Shown one piece after another: positions 12,301 through 24,958 of a stretch of 64,000 nucleotides of DNA. Location of the stretch: NCBI GenBank assembly GCA_905331475.1, contig CAJNYU010000990.1, positions 102,304 through 166,303 on the forward strand. Reading direction: 5' to 3'. A model generated the notes under the pieces. It saw only the letters and a program-made list of their open reading frames with translations. It was not told the DNA's origin and searched no databases. The DNA is from Rotaria socialis (taxonomy: Eukaryota; Rotifera; Eurotatoria; Philodinida; Philodinidae). The first letter of the stretch is position 1. Each line of letters opens with the position of its first letter. Both the position numbers and the translations under genes were made by a program.

Positions 12301-13941
12301 CGGTGCCACAAATTATACGCGTTTTTCACATTCTCATTCAGGAAATATATTCGAGAGAGCTTCACTTTTAAATACGGAATTTACTTTTCAGTGCCTCGAT
12401 TGATTCGGATTTAAAATATTTTGTATTGAATGATCATACGTTGAAACAATTTGTTAACAGTTGAACCTTATATTTCTTAATAGATCAACAGTCGGCAAGG
12501 AAAACATAGTACAATCACACTTCAACGTGATCATCAACAAACCGAAACGAGACGATTAAAAGGAGAAATAAGTAGTATTGAACAAAAAGTGCAAGATAAA
12601 AATCGTCAAATTCAACAATTTAATCTAAAGATACAAGAGCAAGAACAAAATAAACAGGTACAGAAAAAATGTCAAGTTTATATATTTTCGTCCATCGTTC
12701 TTCGCTGTAGAATATCTTAAGATTACATCAACCCGAATTATTCTAAATTGCTATAAGAATCGAATAATCTGTATCACATGAGACCGACGATTGTTCGGAA
12801 TGAAATTTTCTAAGTTCAGATTTCGTTGATCTTTTATCAGAAAAATGACCGTTGAGATTTTGAAAGATATCTTCTAAAAAGAAAAGGCTCTCTCAAACTT
12901 TTTGAAACGTTTCAAAATACATAACCAACGATTTCATTCGATAATTCATAGTCTATTTGATACATATATTCAAAATTAAAGTCCCCATGATTTATGCTCC
13001 AATAGCGAAACATATACTTCATGTTTTATAATGATTGTCGAGCAATAAAAATGCGACAATAAAGTTCTTTAGTTCTGACAACTGGTTATTTAATACATCT
13101 TCAACTTTCTTTATTTAAAATTGTGATTCATCTTTTTGACAGAATAATAGACGCGTCTTTTCGGACATTTATTTTGATATTATGAGAAGCCCTCATCCAA
13201 TATTTCCTCAGTAGATAAGAAGTCTTCGTTTCATTTATCAATCGCTATCTATGTTTACTTTCCGTATCAACTAGAATATTATCAATGGACGCGTCCCGAA
13301 AGTTTTATGAATATGTAATATATTATCGAATATTGAAAATAGTGTTAAAGCTGTAGTTTCAAAGGGCAGATATTTTCCTGTGAATCAAAATATCGATAAA
13401 ATTCATATCGCATATTGTTCAATTGTATGAGGAGGGCGTGGGTGCAGATGGGAGTGTGTGAATACGGTGTATAGGAAATCTTCTTGCACCCACACCCTCA
13501 AAACAAAAAAAGCAAATTCAGTTGATCTTGTTTCTCTTGTCTTTAACATAGACGTCTGAAAAAAATATCAGAGAAAGCAAACAAAATCTCACTCGTCTTG
13601 AACAACGTCTTGATCCTCTCAATACACAAGTTCAGGACAAACAAACGATCTACAATGAACAATATAATGCACATAGTAAGCTGAGCAGTGAGATGGAAGC
13701 ACGTAAAATGTCCAAAGCTGTCATCGATCAACAGCTCAGCGAACTCAACGGAAAAGAGATATCAAAACAGATTGAAATACGAACACAAGTACGCCGTTTT
13801 GGAGCACAAAAAATTTCTTTAAATCAACTTCAACAGCAAAGTACTCAGAATGTTAATGTACAACAGTCACAACATCAAAGAAGATATATTCTACATGACA
13901 ACGAATATCAAACAAAAGCGTATAAAAATGAAAATAAATAG
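9352..13941 (+). CDS. Long coiled-coil protein with one central hydrophobic segment
   Basis: Exons 9352-10346, 10501-11956, 12484-12657 and 13552-13941 join in frame to give 1004 residues. The first ATG is used; the GTG just before it is not a eukaryotic start. Almost the whole chain is heptad-like and rich in Q, E, K, R and N, so an extended coiled coil is expected. The exception lies near residues 495-520 (ALVIASVGSMLLIGAVGAA), which is uncharged and could span or insert into a membrane. No enzymatic domain is visible. A helical-rod membrane protein, a tether or an alpha-helical membrane-inserting protein are all possible; the sequence does not decide. Intron 3 holds a telomere-like hairpin. 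Divergent from the AAA+ gene. Confidence 0.8.
13431..13500. repeat. Telomere-like hairpin inside an intron
   Basis: The left arm GAGGGCGTGGGTGCAGA pairs with the right arm CTTGCACCCACACCCTC, about 35 bp apart, just upstream of the last exon of the coiled-coil gene. Same G-rich/C-rich family as at 4745 and 16004. Confidence 0.6.
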
Positions 13942-14724
13942 TAGTCGATTATTCTTAAATTCAATATAACCTATCTTTTATCAATAACACTCTCGAGATG
14001 ATAAATAAATTTAAAAGGTTTTTGGTATTCTTGCAGAGTTTGTTGACTAGTTTATGTCAAATTGAAATTTGACTTAATCGAAATCTACAAGAAGTTATAA
14101 ACAAAAAATGGCACTTGAAACTTTACCGTAAAGTAGAAAAAGAAACAAGAAAATCTCTAGGGCCCAAGGGGCCTCACTAGAAATGACAGAAGACAACCGA
14201 ATGAACCCCTCTGTTACGATCATACGATTGTCTATGTTGGTGTCGTTGAGAAGCTACTCAATTCGAAAACAGATTGAGCTATCTCTTAACGAAGAACACA
14301 AATCAGTCTGTTAGTCTCAATTCTTACTTTTTCAGCAATCGATTATTAGGCGAAAATAAGTTTCAAATCAAAATTCTAAATGTGCTTATATTTCAAATAA
14401 TGTTTAAAAAATGCAGTTTAAATTCACCGACGCGTTTTGTGTTTATTTTACTGAAATATTGAAATACTATTCAGGGCTCTGTAATTGTAGTATACAAGTA
14501 CAAACAAAGCAGATTTTAGAAAAAATGAAAACAAATTTCATACAAATTGGGAAAATTTAGAAGTTTTTCATAGATGTCATTTTATCGATAAGAGTGCCAT
14601 CAATTGGATTTTCAATAATATCAGATTTGAGATCAAACTGAAGTTTCGATTGGTATTGTCTTTCAAAGAATTGCTTCATTGAAATTTGCAATGATTCTAA
14701 GGTTTATGTCGGTATAACTTTGTA

Positions 14725-15670
14725 TCTGATAACGGGTGGGGCAAAATTTTTGCATTAGTTTTGCTTTTGATATAACTCTGTGATGCGATGTCATAGAGAC
14801 TTGATGTTTCTTTAGTTATGTAGAGCAAACTATCCAGTGGAAAATATATAAAAGAATTTGACTGAAAATGTTTTTCGAAGGCTATGCAAATGGCAGAACA
14901 AAAGGCACTGAAAAACAAATCCGCAAATTTTATCACATTCTTTTAATCTAGAAATATTTGTTTGAGCTTTTTCATTGCCCACTTTCGGCGCGTTCGAGCA
15001 CCATATACAAACAGTTGATTACTAAAACGAAGACTTTGATTTGATATTAAAGTAATTGGTATAGCATACAAGAGAATGCACACAAGACAATTTGATTAAA
15101 AAAAAAGCAATTGTTCAAATTTGGAATTCCAACACAAAAACAAACTTTTGTCTGAGTATCTGACAGAAAAACTGTATCCTATTCCAAATAATATCGTTTA
15201 GTGGAGAACTCAATAAACTTTATTTTTCGTATAAATCATATAGCTTTTGGCAATCTGTCTCAGAGAAGAGTTCATTTTTTGACTACTGTCTACAGTGATG
15301 AAAATTCCGTGACCTAGATGATATCTTACAAGTGTTCGTTTCGGCCGTTATAAAACATGTAGAAACAATTTTTTTTTGTACAGTAATGGTACTCTATCCT
15401 TACATAGTAAACTGTGGATGAGATGAATAAAAAGATAACCTGTCTAATTATAGAAAGTATTTTTTTAAAGCCAAAACAGTTGCGAAACGGTTCTCCATCC
15501 CCTTTTTTCTAAGATCATTGTGGCCTTCGAAAAACATTCGTAATCAAATTCTTTTACATATTTTTCCACTAGACATTTTACACTTTCTAAACAAAATAAC
15601 ATCATGTCTCTACAATACTTCCTTACAAAGTTATATCAAAAACAAATGTTTGCCCACCTGTTATTATAAA
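14725..15670. repeat. Diverged long inverted repeat (arms about 150 bp)
   Basis: About 14725-14885 is similar, in inverted orientation, to about 15520-15670. Shared blocks include TTTTGATATAACT, ATAGAGACTTGATG-like sequence and GTTTTTCGAAGG. By eye the arms are roughly three-quarters identical. It could be an old foldback transposon or two inverted copies of one repeat; ends are not defined. Confidence 0.45.
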
Positions 15671-16003
15671 AGATTTGATTCTAGTTCAATTTAGTTTACA
15701 TAATTATTATTTTACCGAATATTTTAAAGTTATTTTGAAGTCATATTCAAATCCCCTCGACAATAAACCATTTATATGCATCTTTTTGACTTTTAAACAA
15801 CGAATCAACCCGAATTCCGAATCGAGTTAACAATTCATTGTAGATTGTATACTGCAACGTTTGACTTTGATGATTGATCAAGCAGTATTATTATTTTAGG
15901 ATGAGGTTGAAGAATTTCATTATTATTTTAATTAATTCAGAGGTGTATTTTTTCTGAATATAGAGCAAAACTTTAACTATGGCTTTATATAGTTTCTCTT
16001 TGG

Positions 16004-16070
16004 GTGAGCGTGTGGGTGTGGGTTTATAAAATAATGAAATCATCACACCCACACCTTCACCCACACACGG
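16004..16070. repeat. Telomere-like hairpin
   Basis: The left arm GTGAGCGTGTGGGTGTGGGT and the right arms CACACCCACACC and CACCCACACAC flank an AT-rich loop of about 20 bp. It lies about 220 bp downstream of the archaemetzincin stop codon. Confidence 0.6.
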
Positions 16071-16284
16071 GTCATATTTAACAATAAATATAAACTATTG
16101 CAAGTTATATTTATTTTAAATATAAAGTGGCACTTTCATTTATGGGTTGGACATTGTAAAAAGAAAATCTTAAGGCGTCATACTCCAAACTTTTATTATT
16201 CAATATTGAATTTTATTAAACATTTTTCAGGTTTATTATCATTTTAATTCAAAATTATTTAGGACTAGATTTATATTTAACAAT

Positions 16285-17392
16285 TTATTGTTCTTTAATA
16301 CAATCTAGACGTTTTCGATACCATACACATTCTTCTTCAAGTCCATATGTTTCACAGAGATTGGCGAATTTTTCGTATACAATCTGAACACTAAATCGAA
16401 ATGTTGAATAAAGTTTACGTAAGCAAACAGGACATAGATATACAGGTTGTCCATCCATTTCAATTTCATGATTGGCACCATTCATCAAACAAACGTAATA
16501 TATACAGTGTAGTAAACCAAACAAATGACCTAGTTCATGTAGAAGAGTGCTTACACAACGTCGAAGCATTATTATACGGTGTTCATCAGTGAATTGGGAA
16601 GTCATTACTTTTTTTTGTGATGATAGAAATAATGGATCAAGACGCGCAAATGAATAAACACCAAGACTTTTAATTGGATGCGCTTGTCCGTAAACAAAAT
16701 TCCAACTGTCTTCAGGGTAAATATCAGCCATGGTTATAGCTACACATACAAGTTCTCGCATTATATTACGTTTATGACGTGTGCGAGATAAATAATCAAA
16801 AAAACTATCGGTTCGATATTGTATTCTTCCATAAAGCATTCTTGATATCATATCTTTTGAAAAATTAATTTTTGGTAATAATTCAACTTGACATCCAGAA
16901 AAAAATGCGCGAGCAAATTCTATAATTACCTCAAGTGGCCCAGCTCTAAAATTTTATGTTATTAGTTGAATCGAAAAATAAATTCGCTCTCTATACCTTG
17001 GATGATCAAAACTGCCAACTGGTTGAATATAGATCGTTTTAAAACTAGGATGAAAACAAATGAACAGAAATTCCCTTAGTGAAAATAACGAAAAATATTA
17101 AACTATGATGTACGTTGCACGAGGAACAGCTTTATATGCCATTTGTTCAAATGATTTCATCGTTTGTCCCATTTCTTCATTAACTGCCAACCAATCACAT
17201 CCATGAGGTTCTGGTATTGATTGAAAGCTTTCACTAAGTTTGTTTGTCACGGCCATTTGCATATCTCGCGGTAACTAAAACCAGAATCAACTATGTGAAA
17301 GATAAATGTAAAGCAATCTATATGTACCAGACCTTTGAAACATCACCAAGAGCTTCTGCAATACATTTGGCATCGGGAGGAACAAAGCTCAT
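16285..17392 (-). CDS. Archaemetzincin (M54 zinc metallopeptidase, AMZ-like)
   Basis: Four exons, 17392-17333, 17274-17114, 17044-16997 and 16945-16285, join in frame to 309 residues. The family signature is complete near residue 226: HELGHLFGLLHC, then four residues, CLM and later CPVC. It gives the three zinc-binding histidines, the catalytic glutamate and the cysteines of the second structural zinc site (HExxHxxGxxHC....CM...CxxC). Upstream, IYIQPVGSF matches the strand that opens the catalytic domain in this family. Human AMZ1/AMZ2 are longer, mostly at the N-terminus. The exon 2 donor (GTACAT) and exon 1 donor (GTCTGG) are unusual; they were chosen because they keep the frame. Physiological substrate unknown. 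Confidence 0.9.
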
Positions 17393-19923
17393 ACTTTCTT
17401 GGAATTATGTGACGTTGATAGAAAATTCTATTAATATAATAATATCGAATAAGAAATCTATGAGATTTCATCCTTTAAATAGAACTTCTTGAGTCGAATT
17501 CTCCAACATGAGTCATTTTTCAAATCATTTTACCGATTTCAGTTACTATTTGTTTGAGTTTACTTGTGATTTAATTCATATGCAGCATGACAGTACCAGA
17601 GCGATCTCTAGCGAAACGAAATTTCTTTTTAATATTCACGCAAAAAAAAAACATTCTCTAAGAAAACTTGTTGTTCATTTAATCCTTTATATCAAAATTA
17701 CAACATAATGATTTAGATCAGTGGGTGTGTGCGTTACCATGTTAGATGATTACCAAATCGTATAGAGTTAATTGATCGAGTCACTGTTAAACTAGTTAGC
17801 TAGGATAAAATGCTATATCTAGAATAGATCCGATTTGATTCGATATTTTTTGATTCAAATTTTATTCGGCGAAACTCGAATTTGCCCTCACATCCACACC
17901 TTCAAGAAATCCAGTTCTTAAGGATTCGTTGTTTTGAAGCTCTGTTTATAATGACAAGGAAGTTAGTCGTCAACGGTACAAAACAAATCGATATCTATTC
18001 GTTTTTGATATGTTCGCCCTACGTTTCAACTTCTGGCCTCGGATTCGTCCTATATTTCCTATATTTAAAAAAGTTCCTACTTTTTCTCCTATATTTCGAT
18101 GAATTTTCCTGTATTTCCTATAAAAATGAAAAAAATTAGAAAATTGCTAAAAACGCTCTTGTCTTAGTATAATTTTCGTGTTTTTTAAACAAATCTATTC
18201 GATAATTATTGATTCTTTTGTATTCCTAGAATTTTTTTACAGGGACTCTATTTTATTTACAATTTCTTTTCACATTATCAAACGGACTAAATGAAAATAA
18301 CTGACTATTTTAAGTAAAGATATTCAAACAAAGTACAATAGTCTCTATAAATAGTTGTGTTTTTTAAAAGCTTTTATTGTTGCCTATCATATGCAGTTAC
18401 GTAAATGGTTTTGTTCAAGCGTAACGCTGTGACCTTTTTTGACACACTTTGTTTTTCATTATCTTGGAAATTGTGTGAGTTAGAAAGTTCGTTCAAACGT
18501 GATTTGATGCAACTTGTCATGATATGTTTATGCCATAAAATGACCGTTTTTGGGTTAAGTCTCTTGCTTATAGAGAGGAGCTTTGGTTGCTTGGCTGTGA
18601 TATAAAAAGACTCTTTTCTTCAGGGCCACTAATAAGCTGCAGTTTCTTCTGCAACTACTTCTCCAAGTGAAACACTTCTCGAGTTAGTTTTGTAGTGCTT
18701 TTTGACCAGGCTTTAAAACACTAAAATCGTTTTCTCCAAGCTATTTTTGCTTAGATAAAAAGTGCAAGAAAACAACGTGACATTTTTAGTAACGCTGAGG
18801 TACAGTTTTTCTTCACCAATTTTGAAGCACTTAACATGATCAGAGTTATCTGATTTTTATTAGTAATAGTATTTTCTTTGTAACTAATCGTTGTACACAA
18901 AAACGAAATTGATACATCTGTATGGAAGCTCATAAACGGTAAATTGAGTTAGAAAGTGTATAAGAGTTTACATTGTTCTTAGCTACAAAAGTCAAAACAA
19001 AATAGGCCAGCTTGTAGAGACTGAAATTCTACAACTAACGATCTGTCATTGATATTTTTTGAAACATTTATTGGTTAAAAAATTCACAATGCGATTTTTG
19101 AAAATTTCCATACTCGATGTGAGTGAGTATAAGTTGATGTGAGTATAAACACGATACAAACCATTACCCACACCCTGATTTATTTTGTATTAGTTTATTA
19201 ATATGCAAATAAACAAATTTCGATTGGATTTAATTGTGTCTGACTCATTTAATTTAATTTAAGAAAGAATTAAAATGAAATATTGACAAAAATTTCGTGC
19301 ATATGTTACGTTGATGCAGGAAAAGTTTAAAACCACGTTTAATTCGAATCTAAACAACGAATTTTCAATATCCTATTTTTTTCAGATTTTTTTACACCTT
19401 TTCCTGTATTTTTAAAAAGTTTGATCCTGTGCTAATTCCTACATTTTCAAAAACTTGCAATCCGAGGCCAGTAAGTTTCAACGAGTATTTGTCAATTATC
19501 CATTCTAAAGATTGTTGTGATAGAAAAAAAACGTTTTTTTTAATGTGTACATCGAGAAAGAAAGAAAACTCGCGAAGGAATACATCAACACTATGCTTCG
19601 CGACGCAATAAATACAAGATAGATGGAAAGAAAGGAACAAGCGTAAGCACTTTTAAAGGCAACTCATATCTACATATATGCGTAGATATGTACATATACA
19701 GTGATGACTCATCGGCATGTAGAAAACCACGAGAAAAGAAAAGGAAATGTAACAATAACAATAATAATAATTGTTACTGTATTGCAGAAATCTAGTGCAA
19801 TAAGCTTATATATATATCGCATTTATACGTTTGGAAAGATAGTTTTCGGCACTAATTTGTTATTTTATTGATCAGATTGTATTTTCAATAAAATTACTGT
19901 TTAAGCACTCCAATAAATTCAAA
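17393..19923. other. Intergenic region dominated by a transposon copy
   Basis: Contains the hAT-like element 18031-19474 and G/C-rich short hairpin remnants (GTGGGTGTGTG near 17719, CCTCACATCCACACC near 17885, and a pair within the element near 19118-19175). The segment just upstream of 19924 holds the 5' UTR and promoter of the phosphatase gene. No other gene seen. Confidence 0.55.
18031..19474. mobile_element. Non-autonomous hAT-like DNA transposon with 8-bp target duplication
   Basis: The left end TTCTGGCCTCGGATT and the right end AATCCGAGGCCAGTAA are inverted copies apart from one inserted base. Immediately outside both ends the same 8 bp, GTTTCAAC, occurs in direct orientation (18023-18030 and 19475-19482). 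An 8-bp duplication is the hallmark of the hAT superfamily. The 1444-bp interior has no transposase-like frame, so it would need a helper. The terminal bases do not match the usual CAGNG of hAT ends well, so the assignment rests on the duplication length. Confidence 0.7.
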
Positions 19924-22900
19924 ATGATTACTCGATTACCAACATTGTCAGGTATGACTTTTTATTATTTGCATCTCTTTGTTGTTCTCTCTCGGTAAGC
20001 GTCATGAATTACGAAAGACGTAATTGGTAAACGTGAGTTCAAGATCAATTTTTTTATTGACCTGCGTGACAGATAACATAAACAAGAGCACAATATATTG
20101 CCTTTAATGACTCATCAGAACAGTGACAGAAAATAAAGAAAACACCATTATATCACATTCATTCGTTCCAATTTTCTTCTTTTTCGCGACGAACATCGCA
20201 TCATTTTCGCATCTTCATCAAATGAAGAAAGTGTTGATGAATCTATATGATGATCAGATGTTACCCTGGGAGATATGTAAATAGTGAAAACAGCATTCAA
20301 ATATTTTCCGATTAGTAATATTCTAACACGTTTTCTTTAATCTTTAAACGCTTAGATTGGTTGAAACTTTCACTGTTTGAACAGTTATGTAGCGCAATGT
20401 GTAAACGATCAATTCACAAAAGCACTGAGTGTCCGAAAATTCTCTACTCGAAAATATTTATTAGTATCGCTTCAATATTTTTTGACTTTTATCAATCGAC
20501 TTTTCTTGTATCACACATAACATGATCACTTTTTTTATTTCTATTGACAAACCATAAAAGTACTAGTCAAAACATTTACCTTTAGTCTAGATACGAGACT
20601 TAGCTTTTTTTCCCTAACAGCAAGAAAAGGTAGCTAAATAAAGTGATTCAGGATTCACTCGATGTATTTTTCGTTCTATAATTTGATCAATTTCATTAAT
20701 TATGTTCGTTGGTTCTTGATTCAGTCGGAATAGAACGCAGTGTTGTTGACAAGCACATGGCTTACTTTTTACCATATCTATTTTGGCTCCGCATCTGTAG
20801 ATAAATCTTCTCTAAGAACCAATTATCTTAGTAAAACAATATGTCGTTTCCATCTCTCTGATATTTTCTCAAATACAAACAGCAGGTTGATAAATTAAAA
20901 CATTTTTAAATCTGAAGATTTGATTAACTGCTGGGCGGTATGCCGGAACGGATTGTAGAACATTACTATTAATATTGATAATAGTAGTTACGATGTTACA
21001 TTCTGATTATATTGTATGACATAGTATATGCAGCATTTTCTATTTCATCTTCCTATTCTTCTTAAATTGTCTCGCTTAGTTTTCTCTTGAGGTAATTGTT
21101 CTATTAATCCATCTCATATTTGACAGACAGGGTGGCTTGTTGAGCTGCGCCTTCCATCCCTGATCCATACGATAAAATTTTGTTCTAGCTGATGAATCTG
21201 CATCGAAAATTCAAAATGCATTTCGTAGTCATCAAGCTCGACTTAGTTTAAAAAACCAAGCAGTATGGCAGTTACATGAAAAACTTGAATATGCGAGTGA
21301 ACAAACTCAAGCAAAAGTAAGGAAAACGTTTATATGATTACAATAGTATTTGAAATCTATAAATATCAGCTAAAAGATATGTTTGAAAAATTACTCAAAG
21401 CATCTGATTCACTTTCGCCGTCTGTTGCAAAATTACTTAAGAAAGCTCGATTATCCGTAGGTAATGTATTATTTACAAGTGAAATTAACGATAGATATAT
21501 TCGATTTTATTTTATCTAGAAGAAAGAGAACTTTTAAGATCAACAAATCCTGATAGTATTACTGTTGAAGCTAATTATCGGGGACCACGTATGCGATTGT
21601 TCGTTTTTTTGAAGAAAAATGAATTAATAATTCCTTTTTTTTCTAGGTATTGAAGGTCCAATTACAAGACAAACATTTGTAGATTTAATTAAAGCTTTTC
21701 AACACGGACAAGTAAGTAAGACAAATCATAAAACATCAGCTGCAGAGTATTTAAGATATGAAACACAATAAAATACTTTAAAAGTTTATTTACGTCGATA
21801 TATAGTACAAAGGAAAAAGAAATCTATTTGAAGATTTCCTACTAGAAGAACTATTATTTTATTCATAATTTTTCAGGCGTATATTAACAGTTTCGAAATG
21901 AATGATTATTGATGTATTATTGTGCAACTAGCGACATCTTCATTTTTGAAAGATCTTTATGAAAAAAATGAACGAATACGAACTATACGGTACAAAAGCC
22001 ACTAGATCAAGATTTGAATTAAATCACTCTCAGAAAATTGAAAACACTTTGCATTGAAAGTTTCAAGGCTTTTGTTATCATCAAATAATTTCAGTTTTTC
22101 GAGAAAAATTACACATGTGTAAGTGTTTTGCTCAGGTGTTGTCAACTCGTAGAAAATATTTCCAGTTTTTACTCGCGCCTGAAATCATGGTCATCTATTA
22201 ACACAAATCATATTTCTTCTCGTAATATCACCATATGAAAATATTTTCGTATCCCTCTTATTAGATTTTCGTCTTACGATATAAAAATATCACTGAATTT
22301 GTAATGACTATAATTCGTAAAATAAAAGTGGAAGTCTCGTTTGAATAGATCTTTATCGATTGATAGGTATTACATGAAAAATATGTTTGTCACATTCTTC
22401 ATCAAGCGCGTGCTATACTTAAAACTTTACCAAATTATAATCGTATCGATTTATTTACTTTACATCATATATACATTGTTGGTGATCTTCATGGACAATT
22501 AGCTGATTTATTACATATATTTAATGCAGTAAACCAAATATTCACAAGAATTTTTGTTTTTATTCTGCAGTTTTTGAATTATCTATAGAATGGACTACCT
22601 GGCATTGATAACCCATATATATTTAATGGCGATTTTATTGATCGAGGTGAAAATTCAGTTGAAGTTATTCTCTTACTTATGGTTGCATTGATTCTCTATC
22701 CAAGTTCAGTCTTTCTTAATCGAGGTAATTGTTTTCTTTTCTAATTTCATGTGTTTTTTTTCTGCATAAAATTGAAAAGGTAACCATGAAGATATGATGG
22801 TTGCAGCTCAGTATGGTTTTCAAGATGAAATTAATCGAAAATATTGCGTTAGTTCATAATTTATGGAAGATATTGATCTATTGAACTTTTATTTAGACAT

Positions 22901-24958
22901 ATAAAACACCATTACTCGATCTATTTAAAGATATATTTGGTTGGTTGCCATTGTATTCATCTGTTCATACGGAAAAATCTAAACTTATTATAATACATGG
23001 AGGAATATCTGATCGTATTAATCTAGAAAAAATCAACTCTCTTCAAAGAAATCGATGTAAGAATAACAATGCTTTATATATCTTTTTTAAGCACGTCGAC
23101 AGTTCGATAGAGTTCATCGATATTTTTCTGCATGATAGAAAAACGTCATAAATATTAGTTTAGTCTTCTAAGGTTTTGAGCATCCGAAAGTAATAGTGAC
23201 GAATTGTAGAAAACGAAATTTGATGAAAATTATTTTTAAGTGTCGACTATGCTATCCTTTCAATTAGAACTTCCAATTCTAAACTACATTATTATGAAAT
23301 TTCTATTCCTCTAACATACCTATGGAATGCTCGTCAGTAGGGCTCGTGTGACCTTCGACATGCTACACGACTTTACAAATATAATCGATACCACTATGAA
23401 ATAAATGAATGAATGAACGGATGTCAGTGTGTACTTACTCCTACAGTTTTCCTGTTCACTAATATCCACATATTGACTGAAGTCTCGGTCGTGAACCTTT
23501 TTTTGCTCTGCACGTGCTTATAGGCGAACTGCGTTAATAACATTTTCACTAATAACTCAACAAGTTTTATTCAAACCTTGAAGTTTCAGCACGTTAAATT
23601 ATGTTCATTTGTATCGTTTTGTAGACGTTTCAATGGAAATACCACCAGAATCTAAAAGTGGTGGTAAACAATTAACTGCTGATGAAGATGATGAATATTG
23701 TCAAATACAAGGTAATGATACTACAGATGATCCCATGCATCTGACGTGAATCATATTTAGATTTACTTTGGAGTGATCCTGATCCTTATAGTCGTAAAGG
23801 TTGCCGAAATAATAGCGAAAGAAACATAGGTTCTTTTTTTGGCCCAAATATAACACAAAAATTTCTTAGTAAATATAATTATTCGATGATTATACGTTCA
23901 CATCAAGTCAAACAAAAGGGTTATGAATATACACACGATGAAAAGGTTCTAACTGTTTTTAGTGCATCAAATTACTGTAATGGATTCAATTGGGGTGCGA
24001 TTATACGATGGTTTGCAGGTCTGATATTAGTTTTTGTTTTAAATATCAAATTTATTTTAGGGATTACAAAGAACAAGATCCATGGTTAATTTCATACAAA
24101 ACTGAAGCCGTTAACATGAAAAAATTGAGTTTTAATAAACAGTAATATAATCAAAACCAAGATGATGTCTGTTATTCTCTTTCTTTTTCTTAAAGAATAA
24201 CATTATTTGAAGATCCAGCTTATCAATCATTAGTGGAAAAAATTATGACGAATAAAAGTTCCCTTCAAAAGGAATTCGAAAAAAGAGACAGATACGGAAC
24301 TAGTATACAACTTTCAATAGCAGTTCTTCTTTTTGTTCGAATAAGAATTTTGTTTTTGCACCTAATTAGGTCATTTACCTTCGAAAGTTTGGTCTGAGAT
24401 TATGACGAACATACTTCAAATTGATTTACCTTGGATTACGTTGCGTTCAAAACTTGTACAAGAAGACAAACAAGGAATTCTTTACAATACTATGTTCGAT
24501 GAATATGCTCGAGATAATATGAAATTTCAAGTAGTTCAGAAAAAAAATGGAATTATAATTTAGTATGGTATTCTTGTTGTTTTAGTTTAATTCTGGTATT
24601 ATGGAAGATTTATATATGTGGAAAGATTTGCTTATACGATTATTTAATTTAATAGATCAAGATCATTCAGGTACGAATCCATCTATGGATGAATATTTAT
24701 TTATTATATACATATATCATAGGTTTTATAAGTCCTAATGAATTTTCTGACGTTCTCAAACTTCTACTTTATCATGACAATGATACCGATGGTATCAATG
24801 AAGCAAATATTGCAGAACTCAGTTCTGCTATGGATTTAGATAAAAATGGAAGAATTGACATTAATGAATTTCTCGGTAAGATATAATCATTAGTGTGATC
24901 AGATTTCTTCATAGATCGAAGTCAAATTGTAAGTTTATTCATCTTATGGTATACTTAA
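19924..24958 (+). CDS. PPEF/RdgC-type Ser/Thr protein phosphatase with IQ motif and EF-hands
   Basis: Calcium-linked PPP phosphatase. Seventeen exons: 19924-19951, 21189-21316, 21370-21460, 21520-21588, 21647-21711, 22367-22528, 22589-22724, 22780-22847, 22897-23056, 23625-23711, 23761-24010, 24061-24141, 24195-24302, 24370-24530, 24586-24670, 24723-24875 and 24915-24958. An N-terminal IQ motif ([15 protein letters not shown]) predicts calmodulin binding. Metal-site motifs follow: VGDLHGQ, GDFIDRG, RGNHED, the IIHGG histidine, and IIRSHQ with FSASNYC. The C-terminal part has a degenerate EF-hand, then two canonical loops, [13 protein letters not shown] and [13 protein letters not shown]. One defect: a run of seven A at about 24236-24242 in exon 13 breaks the frame between YQSLVEK and IMTNKSS, while six A would keep it. 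Either a sequence error or a recent frameshift. Everything else is intact. Confidence 0.9.

Larger units (their letters stand above)
13942..16284. other. Intergenic region with a diverged inverted repeat
   Basis: No gene seen. Contains the inverted repeat described at 14725-15670 and the telomere-like hairpin at 16004-16070; the rest is AT-rich unique sequence. Small reading frames here are unsupported. Confidence 0.55.
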
